From Opisthorchis felineus (Eukaryota > Platyhelminthes > Trematoda > Opisthorchiida > Opisthorchiidae), in NCBI GenBank assembly GCA_004794785.1, contig SJOL01005932.1, positions 11,947 through 75,946 on the forward strand: a stretch of DNA of 64,000 bases, read 5' to 3'. Position 1 is the first letter of the stretch. Each line of letters opens with the position of its first letter. Shown here in pieces: positions 10,591 to 22,700 of the stretch. A program made the position numbers and the translations under genes. The notes below the pieces were generated by a model. The model was not told the DNA's origin and ran no database searches. It saw nothing but the letters and a program-made list of their open reading frames with translations.

Positions 10591-10716
10591 TTTCATTCCA
10601 AAGGTTGTCAACGGCGGGATTGCTGGTATCGTCGGTGTTACTTGCGTGTTCCCGATAGACTTAGTCAAAACTAGGCTTCAGAATCAGCAAGAGGGATCGC
10701 GAATGTACAAAAATTT
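10591..10716 (+). CDS. SLC25A22: Carrier coding exon a (first recognised)
   Basis: Encodes residues 1-41 plus two bases of residue 42, from [12 protein letters not shown] through [20 protein letters not shown]. This is transmembrane helix 1 and the first carrier signature. The acceptor is TTGTTTTCAG at 10590, and the donor is GTAAGT at 10717. A second possible acceptor (TTCTCATCAG) ends at 10580 and would add three residues in the same frame. The frame runs open upstream to a stop near 10517 without an ATG, so translation must begin in an earlier exon. Confidence 0.93.
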
Positions 10717-13700
10717 GTAAGTTTTAGCTCTTTGTTACGTTTTTGGGAGGGAAACACGTTTCAAACGCACTTTAGTTATAAGATAAAAGGCTATATCATA
10801 TTTCGTCCTATGCGTCTCGATCATGGTTGCCATTTTGACCTGGTAGTTGGGCTTGGGTGCCGCCATGATCCGGTGAGTCTCACTGGCCGGAACTACGCTC
10901 ATCAGGGTCCATTGGCCAGGAAAGTCAATGAGGAACAGCCAGGCACGGCGCAGCAACACAGAATTATGGGGCTATCTTGGATGTAAAGTGATTTCTGCGG
11001 GAAGAAATGTTCCCTTTAAATTACTGGTATGTTCGTACTAATGGAAACTGTGGTGCTGACGAAACGGGATGGTTTAGAAAAGGTTGGCCTTAAAAGCTGC
11101 ACACTCCAGTCGTTTATCGGTCTTCGCTTCTTTGAGTGCAAAATCGTGCCTCACATTGCCAATTCGTGAAAATGCATTGCCCTTACAGTTCAAGAGGAAG
11201 CTGTGGAACTTGCGGATAGTTTTGCATATATCAGTAGCTGCGTGAACTCTGTCGGGACTCACACTTTTCAATTTGCGTCACTAATGACCTGAGAAAGACA
11301 TATCATTGAGTCTCAGTAGTCACCAGGCTACATTACTGAACATGTTATTGCCAGACTTGACTTCTGCGGGCAGGTGATCTCTGGCGTCTTCAGGTTTCTG
11401 ACACTCCAAGTCTCATGAGAGTTACTAGTGTCGGATGACGTCGACGAATTCGTAACGAGGTAATTAATATTGGGATATTCGGTTGTACGGAAGCTACTTC
11501 AGTGGCGAAAAACATCCAGCACCGTGAAATGGCGTGACCTGGCCAACCCTCGTGATTCCTTTGGGCGTCATGGCAGCTAGGCACCGAAGAGGTATTACAA
11601 CTGAACGATTTTAAACCTTTATGCATTATTTACAAGGAGCATCAGTTTCTACTGACCGTATAGGTCTCGAAGGTTGGATTGAGTTTAACGGTGCGTTCTA
11701 TCGGCCTCTCAGATACCATGCCGTACCTAAGTGCTCGTGCTCTCGGTAGAAATCAAGGTACTCTGAGCAAAGAGGGCGATTGGCAGGCGAAGTCGCAATA
11801 AATTTTATCTGATTCGCTTACAGCCACCTTGTTTACGTGCACAAAAAAACGTGAATTACTGCTCTTCTTGTCACTTTAATCTTGTCATGCGGATGACCTC
11901 TGATAACCTCTGAACCGACGTTGTACGCGTCGGTTGCGCCGTTGCCAGGGCCGCGGGCATCTCAGTATATGCAGCCGACCAAAATTTGGTCCCTCTAGGG
12001 CTGGTTAAAATTTCAGTCAGTTCATGTAGTTGACACGAACAACATCTTGGACAATTGTTCGAGTATAACTCAGAAGCTGCTAGACGTCTGTATGTACGCT
12101 TGTCCACCTTTCATCGGTGCGCAACTGCAGCGTGTGGGTCGTATTGGTCAGTGATAGCGGTGTTCATAATAGATTTGAGGCCAACTAGCATAAACTTTGG
12201 TACCAATTTTCTAAGAGGAAAGTGGCGATACTCGATGAACACGTCGTGGCAGATAAAAGAAGAGGAAATTCTGACTGATAGCGGGTAGCTCTGGTAAGAT
12301 ATCGTACAACTTAAACCTCTTCCACCATGGCGCTGCCCGGCCATCCGGTAAATTGGACTGGACATAACGGCGGTTGCTTTTTTCATTCTTTTTACCACAG
12401 ATTGTTCACCAAATCTTTCTAGAATGTTTTTTCTGATTGTGCTCTCACTCCTTAGATTATATTAACATTTCAAGCGTGATAACTGTGAAATAGGAAAATC
12501 GGTTTTTAATGGTGATGTGAGGTTTGGTAATTTCCAACTGAGATTTCGTTCTGTCAGTGAAACAAGTCTATGCTGAAAGGTCGAGAAACACGTTACGGCC
12601 ATTTCATCCTTATTGGTAATCATCAGCGTTGCGCAGCTCACGAAACTCAGAGAGCTTCGAACCCGCAATCGTCCAGCCAGTGGTTGCACACTTAATCGTT
12701 CGGCCATGAGCGGTTGATCAGCAGTGTGACTAGCTCTCCCATAGAATATTGCGACACAAAGTTGGAGTGAACAAGTCAGGTCAGTCTCCCAGCCGTCCCT
12801 TCAAACCACGCTGAGGCTTGAAGGTAGTCGTCAGTAACTAGCACCTCCTGAGGTTTAACGGCGCCTATCAAATTTGTTTTTCCAAGCATAGTTTCATCTA
12901 GCCACTTTTTTAGATGTCCTCGTTCACAGTCAGCATTTTGCGGTAGTTGGACGGCTCGTTCGGCTCATAAGTCAAGAACGAATGTGCCCAGAACTGATGC
13001 AAGCTCACCTCTGCCACACGATGTTATTTTTATGTATGATAGTAGGGCACATGGATTTCCACCTAGCCGCACTATGTGCTTTTGAGTTCACTATGACTGG
13101 TTCTCCGTGAATACCCGCTATAGTAAGGCGTCACAGTGCTGTTCTACCAAATTTGCCCTGTTAAAGAACACTGTTTCTGATAGGCCAGCTTAGACCTGAG
13201 TATTCGGTTGTTGTTTTTATTCTAATCACTCGTTTCAACCGTCCGCGATTATTCTGGTTAGTCCAGACTACCGGGAGAGGAAGAAGCTTTAGAATCGAAC
13301 TTGGGGTAAATCCGCAGTGTATATCCGCGGTCGTTTGAACTCATCCGACGTATGAGTTGAGCATGTTTCCGAGTCTTTGCCAGTGCATGCTGGCTGCACC
13401 GGAACGATCATGTCTGAACTGATGAACTCTTGGGTAGTGTGTATGTGTGGCCTGGGAACGAGCTTACGTCGTAGACACTGTTCTCTGCGAACGAACTGTT
13501 TTCGCCCGTGCTACGTGACTATTCCTATGTCTGGCATGCATTCTCTTTCTACATCACAGTCTGGACTGTGCAAGTAAAACCTACCGGGCGGAAGGCTTTT
13601 TCGGGATGTACCGAGGTAAGTGCTCCTCTCTCGTGTGCTATTTTACTTACATATTGCGCGAAAGGTTACCAAGACCACCGATTTTTCAGTTCTTCTTGGT

Positions 13701-16700
13701 CCTCCATTAAACTTGAAACTTCTCAAAACGTTCATTCAATTCACTTAGATTTTTCAACTTTACCGAAACCAGAAAATCTATCGAAATATTGGCAACTCGG
13801 GTAGCTCTTAAACCGACCAATGAACTCACGACAAAGCTGCTTCTCAATCAGCCAGTCACATTAAGAGGTATCAAATACTCTTTAAAAGGGCATATAAGCG
13901 CAAGTTTGGTGATGGTTTCCCCACAACTTTTGACGAAACATTTGCAATAAAGTTTTAGACGGATCAGCATCCAGCTGATCTACAACCGACTCCATAAAAA
14001 ACACGTAGCATATTGAACGGGTGCAAAATGTCACTGAGACCAATCCGACCTGAGTGTACAACTAAGCTCACTTCAAATTTAGCAACAACCTTCACTTTTA
14101 CCCATAAAAAAGATAACTCGACACTTACGCAAAACAAGTATGGGCCTCCGGTCCGTTATTCTTCTCCTAACCGAACATCAGTTTATTCCTTTCATGATCC
14201 CAGAAAACGTATTATTTTACGGACTTGACCTTTTGCCGTCTATGACTTGCAATCAGCCATGGGCTTGTATTTCCGTGTGTAGAGTCTGGAAAACCCATAT
14301 GTAAGTGCTGAATACATATGTAAATCGCAATCCAACTTTGAACGCCTCTTCATTTTCGAGTTCCTTGATACCTTTGAGCCCCTCGGTTACCCAGTTGTTC
14401 AGGATCTTTGACATTCGAAATCTGGCTCCTTTCGAACTACACCCACAGGGACTGGCGAGACGATCTTTCAAAGTTTTGAGACATCGCAGTGCGCCTGCTG
14501 TTCATTTAGCGTTCCAGTAGGCCTGCTTCGTTTCCCAAACCCATCGTATGTGGGAGTGAGAGGTTTTGCTCGATAACAGACGTCACTGATTCATCAACTA
14601 CGCACGCTTGGTCAACTCATAAGTGTGATTAGTTTCTGGATTTTGCTCTTCCTCCTTACTTGCCAGAATATCCCCAGTTTTCTTCTCAGGAATTGTTGAC
14701 ACAGACAATAAGTAGTCAGTGGTTTGGTATTCTGTAATGGGAATAAATCTCCATTTTGAGACTAGCTTGTTCAAGCTGTCAAGTTCCCTACTGTACCATT
14801 CAGCGGGCCACAAGCAGAAGGTTTGTCGACAGAATTGAGGCCATGCGTGCTATCAAGTCGTAGCCTTCTAAAAATAATCCTTCAGCGGTCACCCTTCTGG
14901 TGCTGCCATACCACGGGGGCTCAGATACAGCCAGCAGTCGAAATACCGAGATTGGGTTCGAACTACGAACCTTCTTGTCTGTAAGTTCGCGCCTCGACCA
15001 CTGAGCTGTCTCAAGTCTTACCCTACCCGTAGACGTTCTCACCAAGATTGCATATCTCTTAGCACCCATGTGCCAATCCTGTCTTGTTAGTGAAGTCTCA
15101 TATTTCGATGGCCAAGGCTGACCTGGGAAAAGCTCACTTTTCCTGGTCCTTTGAGATGGAGGACAATTCTAACAGCATGTCACTACACAAAAGATCCGCG
15201 CATCGTCAGTGGACCTCAGGTTCATTTTGAACCGGACAAAGCAACTTTATCATTCGGATCTTGACTCTGCCCTCATCTCCATAATCATAGGTGGTATGCA
15301 CGTCAGGCTCGCTTCCGTGCCAGTCAGTGTCCAAGTTTAGGTGGATGTGAGTTAACCAAATAGATAGATACGAACTGGGGTACTCCCCTCTTTGCCACCA
15401 AGCTAAGCTTTCGTCCCGCTACATTCTCTGGGAAGAATACAACGGCTCATTCGTTTTTCCCTTGTTGCTAGTTTATCTTTTCGGATTCGTGATAACATCA
15501 CCAGGACTAACTGTCGCTTTTCCAAAACAAACAGCACATTTTGTCATGGATTGTGTAGTGCAAGGTGTGTCGAAAGTGTATCACCCATGCCTGTGCGTTT
15601 ACGCACCTGGACGTGAGTATCATCACCGTACACTGCTATACACCAGCAGTGAAAACTGGTTCTTAACTGCCATAGATATGATAACATAATCCCGGGCAGT
15701 GCACAATCTGGCCTCGTCAGATCGCTGTGGGTGTTAGAACGGTGGCAGTAGTGCGTTTCGGTATGCTCTTATGTAGCTATGTTCTTGCAGTTCTTGGGCT
15801 ACACACTCGTTACAAAACACGAATACACACGAATTAGGAGTAACAACGGGACAGAAAAAACGCTCAGAATGCCCAAATAATGAAGACGCCCATATCTTTA
15901 TTCCATTCTGTGACTCGGAGTATCCTCACTGAGCGGTCTGAAGCGCACACATTGCACGGCGTTACCCAAGCACTCCATGGAGTTTTACAGCAGACCGTGC
16001 CACGGTCATCAACAAGAATAGATTATATTCAATGATAAACCGTGCGTGTACATTGCCGTGGATTTAGCTTTCTTTGAAGCAACCACTCGTATCCAAAACC
16101 ACTGCTACTGTGGTTCGAATGCATTTGCTGGAACTCATCGATGCTGGAACCATCCATGCACCCTTTCGAGGCGTTGTTTTCCTCAGACGCATCTAAATGG
16201 TCCCTTTCAGCATCAACCTTCGTCCTTGTAACGGGCGCTTTCTCTTGCATCTGGCGACGGTCGTTAAAGACAATGTTGATCTTTTTCTCTCTGGTAGCGT
16301 ACATCTGGTACATCTGGGTAGATGGGGTACTCTGAACGCCTCCTCGGGTTATGGATAGGAAGGCTAGCTGTATGCACGCTACATATGGCGAACTAGTAGC
16401 CATCAACAGACAATGACGGTACTGTGGGATGCGGTGGGTTCTGACTCGGCCAACCGGTTCTTTTGTGGATGGCTGCAAATACCCGATTACAGCACCATGA
16501 CAAGGCCGGTCATCGACCGGTCGGGTCTAAGGCGCATGATCAGCCTTATCATGCTGGGCTTATCACAGGACCGACCGAAGTCACCGCTCCCGGGACAGGG
16601 CATTTTAGTAGGCTGTCACAGGCTTATCGGCAGGCGACGCGAATGGTGTATGACGTTTGAACATCAATGCACATAGATCAACAAACCGGTTTATCAGGAT

Positions 16701-19700
16701 TCGTACAGACGTACGAAGTCGCTCAAAATCATGTTTTCACCTAGCGACTGCGTAGTTGCTTTTTTCCGGAGAACTCACAGCCACATCGACAGGTCAAGGA
16801 GGCGTTTGTATTGTTTTCGGTGAGAGTGTTGAGACTCAGTTTCAATCAACGGTCGATTGTGTGCTTTTAGACTGGATGAGTCACGTCAAGTAGGTAGGAC
16901 GCGACGCGGAAATCGTGCTATAGTTGTGTATACGCACCTAGTCAGTTGTGGTAGTCAGTTATTGTCTCTTATAGACGGTAGTGCAACCCCGTTGTCAGTC
17001 CTTGGTTTCCTGTTCCGCCCACTATGGCGAGATGGCTCAAGTGGTTAGAGCGCGAATTTACTGACCGGAAGGTCCGTAGTTCGGACCTAACCTCTGCCTC
17101 TCGACCTCCTCTGTTCAGGCTTGGGCAACCTGGCAGTATCCCAGCCCTCGTGCTTCCTTCGGGTGGCATGGCAGCTAGGCACCGAAAGGATGTCACAGCT
17201 GAACGATTATCTTATCTTTTTATTATCCACTATGGCATATCAGAAAGCACGGGAGCTTGAGACAGTCGCCCGTGGAGACAATGGACATTTATTACAACTG
17301 TATTTATAAATTTATCACGGAATGTTCAACAAGAATCCGCCAGAATCTTCGTTAGGGGGCGAGAAGTACAGAGCCATAAACGCCCGATCCTGATTGCCTG
17401 ACATTCTGACCAATCAGTGCATGCCTCCGTTCGTTCATTAACCACCTCCCGTCATATCCGTCCAATCGACTTGATGTTCGGTTACTTCGAGTGACTCGCC
17501 GCCGGACGTCAGTGCAACTCTGAAACAACAAAAGATGAGTTCTGTAGACTCGTGCACGGTCTGCTCCACCAAGTGCCGTAGTCAGGATATCATGGCTTCA
17601 GTAAGAGGTTTAGCGTTTGGATTACCGACTGATGACACACTCAGCGGTGCACGTTTGGTCGTCAAGGTGGAGGTGAAGAGGAGCGGAAGGGCAGACCGTC
17701 AGTCGTAGTGGCATTTGTGGTCGGAAATGCCGCTACATCCTAGAATTTCCGGACGGTGTTTCAAGCGATGTGTGCCACGGGTACTCAGCGGCATGGTGTT
17801 AGTGAAAGCATTCACGAGGTTGGCGGTATACCCATACCCCAATTTTGGAGGCGGTAAGCGCGCTGGACTGAGCGCTTCCAGTCGCGGTTAAACTGGTCAC
17901 TGGAATTGTTGCCACCGTACCACACGGCAGACGCCTCAACACGACCAGTTTCTTCGGAAGCTCCAGCTGAAGACCAGGGTAAGGGGGAGCTCACTGCCAC
18001 AAACCACGGAGTAATGGAAGTGTCGTGAAGCGCAAGCTGGCTTCTGGGCTAAATTGGACCGCAGGGTCTATATCTCTACTCTTTACCCGATTCCAGAGCA
18101 CCACCATGTGTATCAGCAGCCAACCATAGTGATTTATCGTGATATGCGTACAGCCTTCGATTCCAATGGTCCAACGAGGTTACAGGGACGTTTGTCAAGC
18201 GTTGGAGTGCCTGACAAATATGTTGCCATGCTTTTAAGGCCTTGCATCATGATACACTAGCTAAATTCTGAGCTTATGGTGAAATATCGCAGCCATTCTC
18301 CTTCAGTGAAGTTGGGCAAGGTTGCCCCACATCTACTTTCCTCTTCAACTTTGCCGTGGTTGATCTGTTAGAAAAGTCGTTTGGTGGCTACGCTGCTTAC
18401 AATGTGGAGCTGATCCCAGTTTTTTGGAACGGTGAGTACGCAGATGATGTGACTGTAGTGCTTACTAGTGCTTTAACCGTGTAGGAACTGATGAACTACT
18501 TAGCAGTCGAGATATCTCGGTATGGGATGATTTTTGCGCCTCTCAGAACTGTCAACGAGCGCTTCGTGCGATCACAGTAGGCAGTGAAATCTTGGAAGTT
18601 CGGAGGCCTTTATCCCATTTGGCTGAGGCGTGCGGAACGAGGTCTCCCTACGGATAGTAAAGGCAAGCTTACTGCAGCTCTGATGGAATTAGTATTTTGT
18701 CGAAGGGATACGTTTGCATCACTCTACCTGTCGTGCTACGGTCGACTTGTGCTGAGAATTTGTGGTGACTGCCAGTCTTTGAAAGTCGTTTGCATAACGT
18801 TGCTCGCCTCCTGCAGCAACATCGAGTGAGTGATGAAAAAGTGCGTCGGGGAGTCTTTGGGTGGTTGGTTAGGACTCGTTCTACGTACCTCATCATGGTG
18901 CCTATCAAACTGAGCACCGTTCCACCTGATTGGCAGGAATAAACGTATGGGCAGCGTATGACGTGGCGAAAGAACCTGAAAATCCTTCAACTGTGGTTTT
19001 GAAAATGCCTGCATAACTTGTGCGTTATTTCGACAAAGGAATCTGAAAAACTCGTGGAAGATATTCATACACGGCTGATTGTTTGCCTCGATAATTTTTA
19101 GTTTATCTTTGACGTTAAAAATGCTTTCAACTCTTTTTGTCACATCGGCTCAGAAGGATCACAACTGCTTGGGAACACCGCTAACACAGACCTACACAAA
19201 TTCTCTAGGGCTTGCGAATGTTGTTTGTTGTGAGTCACTGTCAATCTAGTTCGTTATTTGAAAGGTTCCACTGGCGTTAGATGATAGTTACTGGAATATC
19301 GCATGCTATGTGATAGAGTAATAAATAATAATCGTTCAGCTGTAGCACCCTTAAGGTGCCTCGCTGCCATGCCACCCGAAGGAAGCACGAGGGCTGGGAT
19401 GTTGCCAGGTTACCCAAGCTTAGACAGGAGAAGTCGAGAGGCAGAGGTCAGGTTCGAACTACGGACCTTCCGGTCAGTAAATTCGTGCTCTTCCCACTGA
19501 GCCATCTAGCCCCCTTTTGACCCATGTGACAGATATAGCTCAGTGGTTAAGGCGCGAACTTCCTGACCTGAAGGTCTTGGTTCAAACCCAACCTTTGCAT
19601 CTCGACTGTTTCTGTGTAAGCTTGGGTAACATGGCAGTGCCTCAGCCCTTGTGCTTCCTTTGGATGTCGTGGCAGCTGTGTACCGGAAAGGTATTGCAGT

Positions 19701-22700
19701 CAGACGAATGATACAATCTTTCGGGAAACTGTTAGTCAGTCCAAATGTCCTGCTCCTGTTTCATCCTATTCTCGTTTGATCTTCCCACCCAGGTAGTGGT
19801 GTCAATCTACTTCTGATCACCCCAGAGAAAGCGATCAAACTGGTCGGAAATGACTTTTTCCGGTATCATCTAAAGCAGGAAGGGTGAGTTATTATGTTTG
19901 CGGATTGCATGTATTTGTATTATCTATGCGATTGTCTCTCCTATTTAAGTGTGCTGATGTCTTTTGCCTCTTAGGTCCGTCTTGTAGCGTAGTCAGTAAA
20001 CAGTTACGAAAACGCAACACTCGTTCGGGTGCTCTGTGAACAACGTACCCAAAGCACGAACACTTGATCGTGAAAAGTCATCGCCACAGAGGCTGTTGAA
20101 CTATTATACGACTGTGTAGCTCATCTGTGGAGAGCCTGTTAGTGAAGAGAGGGTCAAGACGGAAAAGAACACCTTTTCAGACGTTATTTGAGTTGCCAGC
20201 TCGATAGGCCTGTGGCACTCATGTACTTTATTTCCACGGCCGGCGTCGTACAAACCAAACTTTCTTCACTGCCCCCCCCCCAGAACTAGTAGGCTCTTTG
20301 TGCCCTCATGGCGGTCCTCAGTATTATCTGCAGATTCAAGTAGCTGTTTGCGCACAACAGTCACACCCCCGCAAACGATTTCGACTGGCGGAGGTTACGA
20401 GATTAGGGCAACCGGGTGCAGTGAAACAACACGTATGGTTTTAGTAGATTAGACGGTTTTGACCTACTTATGATTCCAACAGCCGGGTTTGTCATCGTGT
20501 TTGGGAGCTTTTTGAGTTCCACTGGTTACAAAAGACAGATTTACCTTACCCACAAATTACGACCGCTCGACTACGGTGCTGCTTGGCTTCATCCGTCCAT
20601 CTGCAGAGTGACAGTTTGCGACTTCCAAGTGGTTGATTAAAAATTCGGCAGGAGTTAGCTTCTGTAATATGAAGTAACTTACAGTTGATAAGCTGTACGT
20701 GTGTTTGATGAGCCCTGTTGATCACCCATCGGATTTCCTCGTTATGGTCCCCGTCTTTCCGTTCTATCATTCCAGCAAATCCCTCACTCCATTCCGCGAA
20801 ATGCTAGCTGGTGCTGGTGCTGGTACCTGCCAGATCATTGTAACAACTCCGATGGAATTGCTGAAAATTCAGTTACAAGATGCTGGTCGGACGGCTTCGG
20901 GTAAGTGTTTCACCTTATCCAGGGTTGCGTCATTAAAGCTGGACACATTTAAGCTCACAAGAGAAATCCCCTCCAGCATACACATCCTTCTTTGATGAGC
21001 AGGTCTTGCATTTTGCCGGCAATGCGCGACCTTTCAGACGTGTGCAAAAGTTATGACCAGATCGCCAGGACCTTCACGCAAAAGTGTTTCATTTGCCGTG
21101 TTGTAACCGATGGAATTCTTCCTCTCTATTTCTTAGTGTTTTCAGTTAAAACACACCAACACCGAAAACCAACTAAATAGCCTCCGTTAATCTTGATACG
21201 GTATACCTTGCTAGACCCCTCACACGGATATCCCATAAACTTACCAGAAGTAACTTAAAAAAAGGACCCCCTGACAAAAACGGGAACGTCAAGGTCAACC
21301 AATTAAACGGATAGTCCTTCCATACATTAAGAACATGTCTGAATTCTATTACAACCGCTAGGGCGAGATGGCTCAGTGGTTAGAGCGCGAATTTACTGAC
21401 TGGGAGGTCCGTGGTTCGAGCCCGACCTCTGACTCTTGACTTCCCCTGTCTAGGCTTGGACGACCTGACAGTATCCTAGTCCTCGTGCTTGCTTCTGGTG
21501 GCATGGCAGTTAGGCACCGGAAGGGTGCTAAAGCTAAATGATGACAACTGCTAGGAATCTTAGTAGCCCACGAACCAGCCACTAACTTGAGGAAACTGAT
21601 CTCAGGACCGGGGAAGGCGCGAAAACAACATTTTGTACCGAATCAACTGCACGGACTACAGCAACTATTACATTGGACAGACTAGAAAACTTTTTTGCAC
21701 GGTTGTAGGAACACAACGCAGCAATCACAAGATAAAATTTACCATCTCTTATTTCCATACGTGGGCATCAGGAAAAACAAGTTTCATCTAGAAAATGTGA
21801 AGATTGCAGCATTCAGAGGTACAAGACGCATAGAACAGTACTCCACATAGGATTCCGTTAACCAACACGTTGAAATTAACGCTGTTTACCCATCTCTATG
21901 AGCAATGAACCGCCAACCCAACGGCAACACTGAGTCAACCTTGGCCATCAAACCAACGGACCAAGAAACGGAATTTACTGTGGAGGCAAACGAACAAAGT
22001 TCGTTGTGGGGCTCGGAGAGGCAAGAAAAAAAATGAATTGTTCAGCTGTAGCACCACTCACTTACAATGATGTCACATCGACTGGTGATGAAATTTTTGC
22101 AACCAAATTGCCTAGCTTAGTGAACAAACCAACGGCTAATATCATCACTATGGACAACAACCCGCCAGTAGTATATAATGGTTATCAATTGCTATGCAGC
22201 TATGCAGGGCGAAACCCCTAGTAAAGTGTAAGAGAAAGGGAAAACTGTCGAGAGCACGGTGTCCACGCCCACGAGAACTACTGGAATGAACTTTTCTGAA
22301 CACCCTTTTGAAGTAAAGCACTCTCTGTATCCTTTGCGAATCACCCCAACATTGTCTAGACAGACTAAGAAGTGAGCATACTAGCCACTTGGATAAAAAA
22401 TCAAATCTTTCAGAGGTAGCGCCCATAGCTGCCATGCTACCCGAAGGAAGCACGAGGGCCGAGATAATGCCCAAGTTTAGACAGGAGCAGTCGAGATGCA
22501 GAGGTTGGGGTCGGACCACGGATCTTTAGGTCACCAAGTCCGCGCCCTAACCACTGAACTATCTCGAGCCACTGGGATCGGTTACGTGTCGAGTCCTATG
22601 GGGCGTCTAATTACTCGCATGGAGTATCACTTGGATGCCATCTTGGAATTCGACAGGCCCCCACAGCGCCCAACCTGACAGTAGTCGGCTTCACTTCTGA

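Larger units (their letters stand above)
10717..13559 (+). other. Intron 1 (2.8 kb)
   Basis: Contains a LINE fragment (11260-11400), a SINE-1 tail (11528-11617) and a reverse-strand copy of the second SINE-like family (12536-12722). Otherwise no gene. The borders GTAAGT and ACATCACAG fit a canonical intron. Confidence 0.85.
13616..19792 (+). other. Intron 2 (6.2 kb)
   Basis: Contains SINE-1 copies (14868-15013 minus, 17029-17226 plus, 19319-19508 minus, 19532-19714 plus), the long LINE fragment 17330-19130, and an unexplained 149-codon minus-strand frame at 16029-16478. The stretch 13.7-14.8 kb holds only short frames and nothing recognised. Confidence 0.85.

Noticed and set aside
17029..17110. 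tRNA gene on the basis of A-box and B-box motifs
   Set aside because: The same head is followed by a common body in more than 20 copies and does not fold into a full cloverleaf ending at a discriminator base; it is the SINE-1 head.
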